A program made the translations under genes and the position numbers. Positions 17,331-26,077 of a stretch of 64,000 bases of DNA are shown here, piece by piece (the stretch's first letter is position 1; each line of letters opens with the position of its first letter). This DNA is from Clostridium beijerinckii HUN142 (GTDB taxonomy: Bacteria > Bacillota > Clostridia > Clostridiales > Clostridiaceae). The notes beneath the pieces were generated by a model. That model saw only the letters and a program-made list of their open reading frames with translations, searched no databases and had not been told where the DNA came from. The stretch spans positions 186,001-250,000 of the forward strand of contig NZ_JHXK01000009.1 in the NCBI RefSeq assembly GCF_000621745.1, read 5' to 3'.

Positions 17331-18671
17331 TTAATTTAATTCTATAGATTTAGAGGTTCTTTTAATATTAAGTTCAGTTACCATCTTATTCGAAAACTTG
17401 TCCATATTTATAAAATACATTACGATTAATCCAATTATGGTAAATACAATTCCTGAGTATATAAACGAAATATTAATTGCCTTTATTGCTGCACCTGTCT
17501 GTACAGCAGCTGTTCCATTATATTTTCCAAAGTCAAGAATCCATCCGAGAATTGCAGTACCAAGGCCCCCCCCTAATTTCATTCCAAAACTTACACAACT
17601 GTTAATTAATCCATCTGCACGTATTCCTGTTTTCCATTCTCCATAATCTACAGCATCTGCAACAATTGCGAAAATTCCAACTATTAGAGGCGCCATACCA
17701 AAACCCTTTATAATACTTCCTGCCATAACAAGCTCATAAGAAGCAGGATTAATTGCCATAATAATAACACCTACTAATTTCACTAGAAATCCAAACATCA
17801 TAACTTTCCATTTACCAAATTTACTTATGAACTTAGGTAAAAGTGCAAATCCAACTATCATAGGTGCATAAAGTGCTAAAGTAAGCATCCCCATTAAATT
17901 AGCATTATTTAATACATAAGTTGTATAATAAAGAGTAGCTCCTGAAAATAGCCCCATATCTGTATAAATAATAATAAACATAATCGCTATAAGTAAAAAA
18001 TATTTATTTTTCATCAAGGAACCAATTCCTACTTTTAACTTGAATTTTTCTCCCTTTTCATCCTGATTTCTTTCTTTTGTAAATGCAAATGTTATGAATA
18101 GAAATGCACATGAAATTATTCCATAAATAACTGCAAGTTTTGACCATCCATACTTTTCAACCAATGGATTTGTAATCATTGATAATATAATAGTAAATGA
18201 GATAACAAAAACAAATCGAATTGAGCTCAAAACTGAACGTTCTTGTATGTTACTTGATATTCTTGATAACAATGTGCAATATGACAAATTTGAGGCCGTG
18301 TATACAATTGACACTAAAAATATATAAGTGATATATGCATAAATCAGCTTTCCACCATTGCTGAGCCCCATAGGAACATTAAACAATAATATCAAACCAA
18401 TCCCCATAAATGGTGCACTCCATAAAATCCAAGGTCTTGTTTTCCCCCACCTTGTATTAGTTTTATCAATAAGTGCTCCAATTGATAAATCTGTTACACC
18501 ATCTAAAAGTCTCGCAATCAGCATTAGTGTCCCAACTGCTGCTACTCCAAGTCCAACGCTATTAGTATAATATATCATCAAAAAAGAAGTAATTGGCACA
18601 TACACAAAGTTACATCCTACATCGCCTATTGAATAAGAAATCTTTTCTTTTAAATTAATTTTTTCTTCCAT
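17331..18671 (-). CDS. GPH family (glycoside-pentoside-hexuronide:cation) sugar transporter, 446 aa
   Basis: A twelve-helix transporter of the MelB/GPH family in the MFS. The N-terminus EKISYSIGDVGCNFVYVPITSFLMIYY and the loop DGVTDLSIGALIDKTNTRWGKTRPWILW are diagnostic; the first aspartates are cation-binding positions in MelB. An in-frame ATG at 18704 exists, but AAAGGA lies upstream of the ATG at 18671, where family homology begins, so that start is preferred (12-base spacing, slightly long). It probably imports the glycoside split by the GH3 enzyme encoded 290 bases upstream. A long hairpin follows. Confidence 0.85.
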   Translation of the reverse strand: MEEKINLKEKISYSIGDVGCNFVYVPITSFLMIYYTNSVGLGVAAVGTLMLIARLLDGVTDLSIGALIDKTNTRWGKTRPWILWSAPFMGIGLILLFNVPMGLSNGGKLIYAYITYIFLVSIVYTASNLSYCTLLSRISSNIQERSVLSSIRFVFVISFTIILSMITNPLVEKYGWSKLAVIYGIISCAFLFITFAFTKERNQDEKGEKFKLKVGIGSLMKNKYFLLIAIMFIIIYTDMGLFSGATLYYTTYVLNNANLMGMLTLALYAPMIVGFALLPKFISKFGKWKVMMFGFLVKLVGVIIMAINPASYELVMAGSIIKGFGMAPLIVGIFAIVADAVDYGEWKTGIRADGLINSCVSFGMKLGGGLGTAILGWILDFGKYNGTAAVQTGAAIKAINISFIYSGIVFTIIGLIVMYFINMDKFSNKMVTELNIKRTSKSIELN

Positions 18672-18992
18672 AAAAATACTCATTCCTTTCATAGTACTCA
18701 ACATATAAAGTAATTAAACGATTACTTTAAGAATATATATATGTTCTAATTAATGATTAACATTTGTCAATAAATAATGAATGCTCGAACTTTTTTAGTT
18801 TTCAAAATAATTCTTATTCAAAAAGCATTGAATTCTAATTAAAACTTATATATTATAAAAATATGACTTGATATGGCAGAGTAAAGTAATTATATTTTTA
18901 TGTACAGTTAATATTAACTAATCAACCAACTAATATTAACTATCATTAAACTAATACTTTTCACTCTGTCATTTCATTTGTATTTGATACAA

Positions 18993-21062
18993 TTACAATG
19001 TAACTTTTCCCATGTGTAGATCTGAATCTGCGCTGCTGCTTCCTATATACACCTCATACTCCATTTTCTCTAATTCCATTTGTTCTGTTTTTGGATTATA
19101 CCAGCAAAGCTCCTCTTTATGGCAAGTTATTGTAACTTCCTTGCTTTCTCCTGGCTGTAAATTTACACGAGCAAAACCTCTTAACAATTTTACAGGTCTC
19201 TCTACAGATGAATTTTTGAATCCGACATACATTTGTACGACTTCATCCCCTGCCATTTTTCCTATATTTTTAACAGTACATTTAGCGATAACACTATCAT
19301 CAGATGCATCAAACTTTGCATCACTAAAATCAAATTTAGTATAAGATAGTCCATATCCATATGGAGCAGATGGTTTTATGCCTTCCTTTTCTAACTTTGT
19401 ATATCCATGATAGTAATCATACCATTGAGATGTTGTATCCCAATTTACTTGTGGAAGATCACTTTCTTTAAATGGAATTACATATGGTAGTTTTCCACTT
19501 GGATTAACATCTCCAAATATAATCTCTCCTATTGCAGTTCCGCCTTCCATACCTGGATAATATGCCATCATTATAGCTCCGACGCTTTCTTTCCATTCTT
19601 CCATCATTATCATATTTCCACCAATTAACACAGCTATGGAATTAGTGTTAACAGGACCTACTTCCTGTATTAATTTAATTTCATTTTCATGAAGACCTAA
19701 TGAATTTTTTCTATCTCCACCTACTGCTCCTGTATAAGATTCAAATTCATCTTCTGATATATATTCACCTTCATCGTCATAGTTATATCCAACTACAAAT
19801 ATAACTGCGTCTGCATCTTTAGCTAATTCTTTTGCATGTTCCAAATTTTCACCATTGTAATATACAACTTGTGCTTTAGGTGCTGAATTTGCAATTCCTT
19901 GTAATGGTGTTATGACATAAGCTGGTCTTACCTGACTTGAACCGTGATCTCCAATTACTTCTTTATCTCCTAACTTTCCTAACACAACAATTTTTTTTGC
20001 TTTATCTTTGCTTAGTGGCAATACATTATTTTCATTCTTAATTAATGTAATCCCCTCTCTTGCTGCCTGAAGTGCAAGTTTAATGTGATCTTCACATCCA
20101 ATTACGCTCTCATCATATTCATTTGAATAAGCATCTTCAAATGCTAGCAATGTACGCACGATACGTAATGCAGATTCATCAATTTTACTTTCTTTTACTT
20201 GTCCATTTTTTACTGCCTCTACTAATTTATCTCCAAAAAACTGAGTGCAGCACATTTCCATATCTTGTCCGCCATTAGCTGCTTCAACCGTATCTCTGAC
20301 TCCCCAGATAAAGTCACTCATAACAAATCCATCAAAATCCCATTCCTTTTTCAATACTTGATTTAATAAGTAATCATGATGTCCACAATGAGTTCCTTTG
20401 TATAAGTTATAAGAACTCATAATAGCTGCTGCACCTGCTTCAACACATTTCTTGAAATGAGGAAGAAATACTTCTCTCTCTGTACGTTTATCACATTCAA
20501 CATTTACTTTAAATCTGGAAATTTCCATTTGGTTAAAGGCAAAATGTTTTACACATGCGATTACATTTTCGTCTTGTACACCTTTAACTAATGCTCGTCC
20601 CATTTCCCCTAAGTGAAAAGATTCTTCACCATAAGTTTCTTGGCTTCTTCCCCAGCCTGGATTATACGGAAGATTGATACATACTCCTGCAAATAAGTTC
20701 CCTTTATACCCATGAACTTCTTTACCTATAGCATTACCTATTTTTTCTTCTAATGCTGTATCAAATGTTGCACCTCTAAGCATTGATACTGGAAAACATG
20801 TGCTTTTTCCTGCACTACAAACTACACCTCTTGGGCCATCACAGAAAAGCATAGAAGGCACATTCTTCTTCTCTATTCCTCCAGCTGGATAAGGATAACT
20901 ATTATAATGTTTTTGCTCATCAGCATCTCTCAAATCAGAGAGCATATCATTAAGAGTAACATTTCCACCCATTAAGGAAACCTTTTCTTCTAAAGTTAAA
21001 GAGTTAACTATTTCCTTTGCCTTTTCAGTATAAGATAATCTTTTTAATTTAGTACATTTCAT
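18993..21062 (-). CDS. Glycoside hydrolase family 3 enzyme (beta-glycosidase), 689 aa
   Basis: A complete GH3 enzyme without a signal peptide, so cytoplasmic. Residues 15-300 form the TIM-barrel domain; the nucleophile aspartate is in FDGFVMSDFIWG. The middle alpha/beta sandwich follows (GREGITLIKNENNVLPLSK onward), with a C-terminal fibronectin-III-like domain (GDEVVQMYVGFKNSSVERPVKLLRGF). These two-barrel enzymes remove terminal beta-linked glucose or xylose; which one cannot be read here. Its gene starts two bases after the AraC regulator gene and is followed by the GPH transporter, forming a local uptake-and-cleavage unit. Confidence 0.9.
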   Translation of the reverse strand: MKCTKLKRLSYTEKAKEIVNSLTLEEKVSLMGGNVTLNDMLSDLRDADEQKHYNSYPYPAGGIEKKNVPSMLFCDGPRGVVCSAGKSTCFPVSMLRGATFDTALEEKIGNAIGKEVHGYKGNLFAGVCINLPYNPGWGRSQETYGEESFHLGEMGRALVKGVQDENVIACVKHFAFNQMEISRFKVNVECDKRTEREVFLPHFKKCVEAGAAAIMSSYNLYKGTHCGHHDYLLNQVLKKEWDFDGFVMSDFIWGVRDTVEAANGGQDMEMCCTQFFGDKLVEAVKNGQVKESKIDESALRIVRTLLAFEDAYSNEYDESVIGCEDHIKLALQAAREGITLIKNENNVLPLSKDKAKKIVVLGKLGDKEVIGDHGSSQVRPAYVITPLQGIANSAPKAQVVYYNGENLEHAKELAKDADAVIFVVGYNYDDEGEYISEDEFESYTGAVGGDRKNSLGLHENEIKLIQEVGPVNTNSIAVLIGGNMIMMEEWKESVGAIMMAYYPGMEGGTAIGEIIFGDVNPSGKLPYVIPFKESDLPQVNWDTTSQWYDYYHGYTKLEKEGIKPSAPYGYGLSYTKFDFSDAKFDASDDSVIAKCTVKNIGKMAGDEVVQMYVGFKNSSVERPVKLLRGFARVNLQPGESKEVTITCHKEELCWYNPKTEQMELEKMEYEVYIGSSSADSDLHMGKVTL

Positions 21063-21064
21063 TT

Positions 21065-21997
21065 TTACATATCTCCTTTACAATATTTTTCTAATAAATT
21101 AATAGATTCTTTAAAATCAAAACGCAAATAGCCTTGTACATTAGGATCAGCATTTAAACTTGCCCCACTTTTTCGGTATTCAGAAGGGGTCACACCTATT
21201 TCCTTTTTAAAAGCTCTGTAAAAAGTACTTTCAGAATAAAAGCCACAATCATTTGCTATAAAGCTAATTGACTTGTTTGAAAACTTAAGCATATATTTAG
21301 AAGCCTCTATTTTGCTGCTAAGCACTAAATCCTTAGGTGATAATCCAATGTTTGCCTTTAAGAAACGATAAACTGATTTCTCGCACAAGCCTATAAATTT
21401 ATATAGTTCATCTAATACTGTATCCTTTTTACAGTTTTTTTGGATAAAGTTTATTACCTGCATGAGCAATTCTGTGTTTTCTGTTTCTTTCAAATCTACA
21501 GCTTTTTGATGAATATCATATAATGTGAATTCAAATAAGTCCGCTATTAACATATAAACCAAAGATTTTACCCGGTAAGTGTTAAATATTTCATCATTCT
21601 GACTTTCAAGTCCAATTTTAGCAGCATTAGTAACGTATGCATCATATCCGTTCTTAGGTTTCTTATCATCAAGCTTGCTATTTAAGTAAAAATAATACGA
21701 TCTATTATCATCTTTTGTATTTTTGAATAAATTCTCATTCATTTGAATAAACAAGCATAAATTATCTTCTTTAGTACGTTGTAATTCATGTACTGCTTTT
21801 GAATTTAATAATACAATATCCCCTGCTTCCAAAACCGTTATCTTTGGGCTTGCATTTACTATTAAAGATCCTTTCAGAACTAAAATTAATTCATAATCAT
21901 AATGCCAATGAAAACTAGAATGCTCAATTGATGTTACAAACACCTTTGCTGGATATTTCTCTTCATGTTCAATTGTTTCAAAAATATATGAACTCAT
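21065..21997 (-). CDS. AraC family transcriptional regulator with cupin sensor, 310 aa
   Basis: The N-terminal cupin arm (SFHWHYDYELILVLKGSLIVNASP, then LEAGDIVLLNSKAVHEL) likely binds a sugar. The C-terminal half has two helix-turn-helix motifs, about residues 195-290, ending in the AraC signature ISFIANDCGFYSESTFYRAFKKEIGVTPSEYR. It probably activates the GH3 gene two bases downstream and perhaps the GPH transporter in response to the imported glycoside. GGGGAAAT precedes the ATG. Confidence 0.88.
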   Translation of the reverse strand: MSSYIFETIEHEEKYPAKVFVTSIEHSSFHWHYDYELILVLKGSLIVNASPKITVLEAGDIVLLNSKAVHELQRTKEDNLCLFIQMNENLFKNTKDDNRSYYFYLNSKLDDKKPKNGYDAYVTNAAKIGLESQNDEIFNTYRVKSLVYMLIADLFEFTLYDIHQKAVDLKETENTELLMQVINFIQKNCKKDTVLDELYKFIGLCEKSVYRFLKANIGLSPKDLVLSSKIEASKYMLKFSNKSISFIANDCGFYSESTFYRAFKKEIGVTPSEYRKSGASLNADPNVQGYLRFDFKESINLLEKYCKGDM

Positions 21998-22331
21998 ATT
22001 TCCCCCATTTCATGATACACTATAACCACTTTGTAAATATTTACACTTTGATTATAAGTTATATCAAAATATATTTGTTATCATTTTTGTACAAATTCTA
22101 TTTCATTTTCAGACTACTCATATTATAACTGAATCATATAAGGTGCATAAAAATAAATTAAATATTTCATATTATGTATAGACAATCTATAAGCTAATAA
22201 ACTGTATAGAACTTAACTAATTCCCTAATTTCTAGCTATTCCGAATCATAATAAAAAAATGGAACAATAATTTATCTTTGAAATCTCAAACCCAATACTT
22301 TGGAAATTTATGATAAAATATTATTATGTGA
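21998..22331. other. Divergent intergenic region
   Basis: About 330 AT-rich bases upstream of the AraC gene. No repeat or clear promoter pair seen. It ends in the MarR-like relic at 22332-22397. Confidence 0.4.
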
Positions 22332-22397
22332 AAAAGAAATATTATAAATTTAACAGAAGATGGAATTAGCCTTTTATTAGAATCTATTAAAAAGTAA
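22332..22397 (+). pseudogene. Relic of a MarR-type regulator C-terminus
   Basis: A 21-codon open stretch right before the FMN-binding gene, bounded by in-frame TGA and TAA, encodes KRNIINLTEDGISLLLES followed by IKK. This reads like the wing and last helix of a MarR-family regulator (normally R-x-I-x-LT-E-x-G). There is no start codon and no upstream part in any frame, so it looks like a decayed gene end. Confidence 0.4.
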
Positions 22398-22411
22398 AGG
22401 ATGTATCTTAT

Positions 22412-22816
22412 ATGTTAAATGTAAAAAAAATATTATTAGGTGTAGTTTGTCTTGTTGTAATCACAGTTATAATCGTTGGAGGAAAATATCTAATCTCTGT
22501 TAGAAATTATCAAACAACAATTAAAGGATTAACAATTAACAACGTAGATTTATCAAAGATTCCCGATGGAAAATATATTGGTTCATACGATGCTAATTTA
22601 ATTAGCGCAAAAGTTTCAGTTACAGTTAAAAGCCACAAGATTGAAAATATAGATTTACTAGAACATAAAACCGATAGAGGCAAGCCTGCAGAAGTTATTC
22701 CAAGTATGGTAGTTAAAGCACAAAGTTTACAAGTAGATACTGTTTCAGGAGCAACAAATAGCAGTAAAACAATTTTAAAGGCTATTGAAAATGCACTAAA
22801 GCCTAATCAGAAATAA
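22412..22816 (+). CDS. Membrane-anchored FMN-binding domain protein, 134 aa
   Basis: Residues 6-28 form one transmembrane anchor, so the rest faces outside. Residues 50-130 are an FMN-bind (NqrC/RnfG-like) domain: DGKYIGSYDANLISAKVSVTV, then VDTVSGATNSSKTI near 107-120. SGATxS is the motif whose threonine is flavinylated by ApbE-type transferases, so a covalent FMN is expected, by family knowledge. Such proteins pass electrons to extracytoplasmic acceptors. No ApbE or reductase gene lies nearby. It is the only plus-strand gene in a long minus-strand stretch; AAAGGAT precedes the ATG. Confidence 0.82.
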   Translation: MLNVKKILLGVVCLVVITVIIVGGKYLISVRNYQTTIKGLTINNVDLSKIPDGKYIGSYDANLISAKVSVTVKSHKIENIDLLEHKTDRGKPAEVIPSMVVKAQSLQVDTVSGATNSSKTILKAIENALKPNQK

Positions 22817-22833
22817 AGATATATCAATAAAAT

Positions 22834-22879
22834 GGGCTGTAAATAGATTTTGTCTTTACACAAATCTACCTACAGCCCA
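22834..22879 (-). terminator. Terminator of the PTS regulator/EIIA genes
   Basis: GGGCTGTA-x-ATAGATTT pairs with AAATCTACCTACAGCCC. The T tract (CATTTTATTG) is on the minus strand, so it mainly serves the EIIA gene, though the stem may also stop the FMN-binding transcript. Confidence 0.7.
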
Positions 22880-22969
22880 AAAACATAATATTTAAAATCC
22901 AATACGCATAATTTAGTTCCATATACGTTATAAACATTCTATTTCACAGAACTTTTATCCCTCATTACC

Positions 22970-23467
<498 letters not shown>

Positions 23468-23548
23468 CTACTTTTTTCTATATTTATTGCACCGCTAATT
23501 CTTATCTCTAGACTTTTGCACCATTTAGAAAATCATAAATACAATATA

Positions 23549-24391
23549 TCAGTTATCTAAAATTTGCAATATTGCCTCTGCCGCTCCATTTTTATCATTG
23601 TCTAGTGTAATGAAATCTGCTTTAGCTTTAATTTCTTCACTTGCATTTCCCATTGCAATGCCAATTCCAGCCATTTGAAGCATTTCTATATCATTATTAT
23701 TATCCCCAATAGCAGCTATTTCCTTCAAATCTATTTCTAGCAATTCAGCTAGTTTTTCCAGACCAGCCCCCTTATTTGCGCTATGAATGTTAATCTCAAG
23801 ATTATCCTCTACAGATGAGGTTATTTTAACTTTATCATTTATAGATAACAAACTATTATATACTTCATTTTTCATATCATCTTTTAAAAATGGAATATTT
23901 ATTTTTTCTACACATTTTATCCATTCACATTCTGATCTATCATCAACTACCGAAAAAATATTCTTTATTAAATTATGACTGTCTGACATAAGATTTAAGC
24001 ATTTTTCTGATAATCCATATTTAACGGGATTTATAAAAACCTCTTCATCTATATAAGCATTCCCGTTAGAATAAAACTCAACAACGATTGGATAATCCTT
24101 AATTATTTCAATTATCTTCTTTAAAATATCTATAGTAATAAAGTTAGAAAAAACTATTTCATTTTTTCTTAAATTTACTACAGCCGCTCCATTTGAAGAT
24201 ATTGCATATGTAATTTCCTCTATTGATTTTATTTCATCACATATTAATCCAACACTTCTTCCAGTTGCCAGAACCACCTGAACTCCCTTTTCAATCGCCA
24301 TTTTAATTGCAGTAAGAGTTTTGTCACTTATATAACCACAACTGTTTAATACTGTCCCATCTAAATCCAATGCTATAAGTTTAATCTTCAT
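23549..24391 (-). CDS. HAD superfamily Cof-type phosphatase, 280 aa
   Basis: A Cof/YbjI-type HAD hydrolase. Motif I is LIALDLDGTVLNS (nucleophile Asp-8), motif II VVLATGRS, motif III lysine around NKGAGLEKL and motif IV AIGDNNNDIEMLQMAG. Members dephosphorylate sugar phosphates or nucleotides. Its gene overlaps the end of the PRD regulator gene by 11 bases, so it belongs to the PTS locus and may trim sugar phosphates that accumulate; that is inference. GGAGGTG precedes the ATG. Confidence 0.87.
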   Translation of the reverse strand: MKIKLIALDLDGTVLNSCGYISDKTLTAIKMAIEKGVQVVLATGRSVGLICDEIKSIEEITYAISSNGAAVVNLRKNEIVFSNFITIDILKKIIEIIKDYPIVVEFYSNGNAYIDEEVFINPVKYGLSEKCLNLMSDSHNLIKNIFSVVDDRSECEWIKCVEKINIPFLKDDMKNEVYNSLLSINDKVKITSSVEDNLEINIHSANKGAGLEKLAELLEIDLKEIAAIGDNNNDIEMLQMAGIGIAMGNASEEIKAKADFITLDNDKNGAAEAILQILDN

Positions 24392-25859
24392 TTACACCTC
24401 CATGATAGTTTATTAAAAATTCCTGTATTCTCTTAATATTTTCTTCCTGCAATACATAGTTAATATAAATAATCTTAGTTTTACTTGGTAATATAACATT
24501 AAATAATCGTATTGGAGTAAAGATCACATCTACATCTACGGAATACTGTCTTATATAATTTAAGGAGAAACTTCCTATGATTTCGATTTTATCACCACAG
24601 TAATTATTGATTTGTTTTGCCATGCTCGAAGCTGCACTTTGTCCAATATCACTTATTATTATTGCTTTTATTTTTGTTTGGGCAAAAGCTCCCATATAAA
24701 GTATGATAAAGCCCAATTCTTCTTCTTGAATCTTATAACTATACTTATCAAAAACTAGTTTATATAATATATCTGCCATTTCTGTTTGAAGCTTATATAA
24801 TTCCTTTGCATTTCTTATAGATGCATTGTGTTCAAAATGTCCTTGTTCTAAACGATAAAGCATTTTATCTATATGTATGCTTAACATTTTCTTTAACTCT
24901 GGATTTTTCAAATAGCTACAATTATATTTTTTATCTACTATCGATAAAAATTCTTCTGTTAACTCCGCGATTTCTTTTCTTGGCTCCACTTTAACACATT
25001 CATCATATAATACTCTTTTAGTTAAAAGGCAATCTTTTAAAAAGTTTCTATCACACTCAGATATTCTAATATCATTTTGAATTAAAAGTTCCTCAATTTC
25101 CTTCATAATATCTTCAAATACTTGAGGATACTGTCTACTAGTTTCTGATTCTAAAAGTAATCCCGCTTTGTTACGATATATCATTATAAATAAATCTAAC
25201 AAAAATCCTTCTACCGATTTATCAATTAGAATCAAATTATTTCTATATAAAATAACAGGTAATTCCTTTTGCAAAATTTCATATATTTTGCTATATGACT
25301 CTCCAAACTGAAACTTCAAAACTTTATACATTAAAATAGATCCAAATGTTTTATAATTTAATGTTTCAGATAATATATGCCTTATGCTTCTTTCTTTTCC
25401 ACGAAAATAGATGCCTTTTTTTGTTCTTTCAATATTAAGTCCATTAAAATTTCGTAAATATTCATCAATTTCCTTTAGAGTTTTTATCATTACCGTTTTT
25501 GATACATACATAATATCTGCTAAATTCTGAACTGAAATAGGCTCTTTTATAAATGTCAAATATATAAAAGTAAATAAAAATCTTTCTCCAGGTGTTTCTG
25601 GCAATTCTACCTTCTTCAAACTCAAAATCATATTATTTAGAAATTCATAAAACTGAGTTCTCTCTCCTTTAAGAATAAAATAACCTCTAGCTGAAGACGA
25701 GTTTATCCTCATATCTTTATGTCTTAATATATCATTTATCTCATGTATTTCCATCCTGACAGTCCTTAAGCTGATACCTAACTTTTCCATAAATTCATTG
25801 GGTCGCACATATTCATTATGTAATAAATCTCTAAGCATAATTACTTGTCTTGATTTCAT
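24381..25859 (-). CDS. PRD-containing transcriptional regulator, LicR/MtlR-like without EIIA domain, 492 aa
   Basis: The N-terminal 60 residues are a winged helix (RPNEFMEKLGISLRTVRMEIHEINDIL), so it binds DNA rather than RNA. A Mga-like helical segment and two PTS-regulation domains follow; LSIHIDKMLYRLEQGH near 330-345 keeps one target histidine, while the equivalent later position reads ILYMGAF without one. The end (KAIIISDIGQSAASSMAKQI) is a GatB-like EIIB fold whose usual active-site cysteine is missing. No C-terminal EIIA as in LicR. It probably senses EIIA/HPr phosphorylation and activates the GH32-EIIBC-GH3 operon. Confidence 0.82.
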   Translation of the reverse strand: MKSRQVIMLRDLLHNEYVRPNEFMEKLGISLRTVRMEIHEINDILRHKDMRINSSSARGYFILKGERTQFYEFLNNMILSLKKVELPETPGERFLFTFIYLTFIKEPISVQNLADIMYVSKTVMIKTLKEIDEYLRNFNGLNIERTKKGIYFRGKERSIRHILSETLNYKTFGSILMYKVLKFQFGESYSKIYEILQKELPVILYRNNLILIDKSVEGFLLDLFIMIYRNKAGLLLESETSRQYPQVFEDIMKEIEELLIQNDIRISECDRNFLKDCLLTKRVLYDECVKVEPRKEIAELTEEFLSIVDKKYNCSYLKNPELKKMLSIHIDKMLYRLEQGHFEHNASIRNAKELYKLQTEMADILYKLVFDKYSYKIQEEELGFIILYMGAFAQTKIKAIIISDIGQSAASSMAKQINNYCGDKIEIIGSFSLNYIRQYSVDVDVIFTPIRLFNVILPSKTKIIYINYVLQEENIKRIQEFLINYHGGVNED

Positions 25860-26036
25860 AAATCCTCCACTTTTATAATATAATCATCTTTTTTTGCTAC
25901 AACATTAGATAATATGTTTTATGCATTTTTTCCTCCATATATTTGTTGTACAAGACTCTTTACTATATTATATACGAAAGATAGGTCACATGAAAAAATA
26001 GATATATTTTAATTGTTATTAAAAATATTTTTTCAA

Positions 26037-26071
26037 AGAATTTCCCTCGCCATAAGAACGAGGGAAATTCT
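26037..26071 (-). terminator. Hairpin after the GH3 gene of the PTS operon
   Basis: AGAATTTCCCTCG and CGAGGGAAATTCT are perfect complements around CCATAAGAA. It directly follows the GH3 stop and separates the sugar operon from the regulator gene. The T tract is weak. Confidence 0.75.
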
Positions 26072-26077
26072 TAAATT

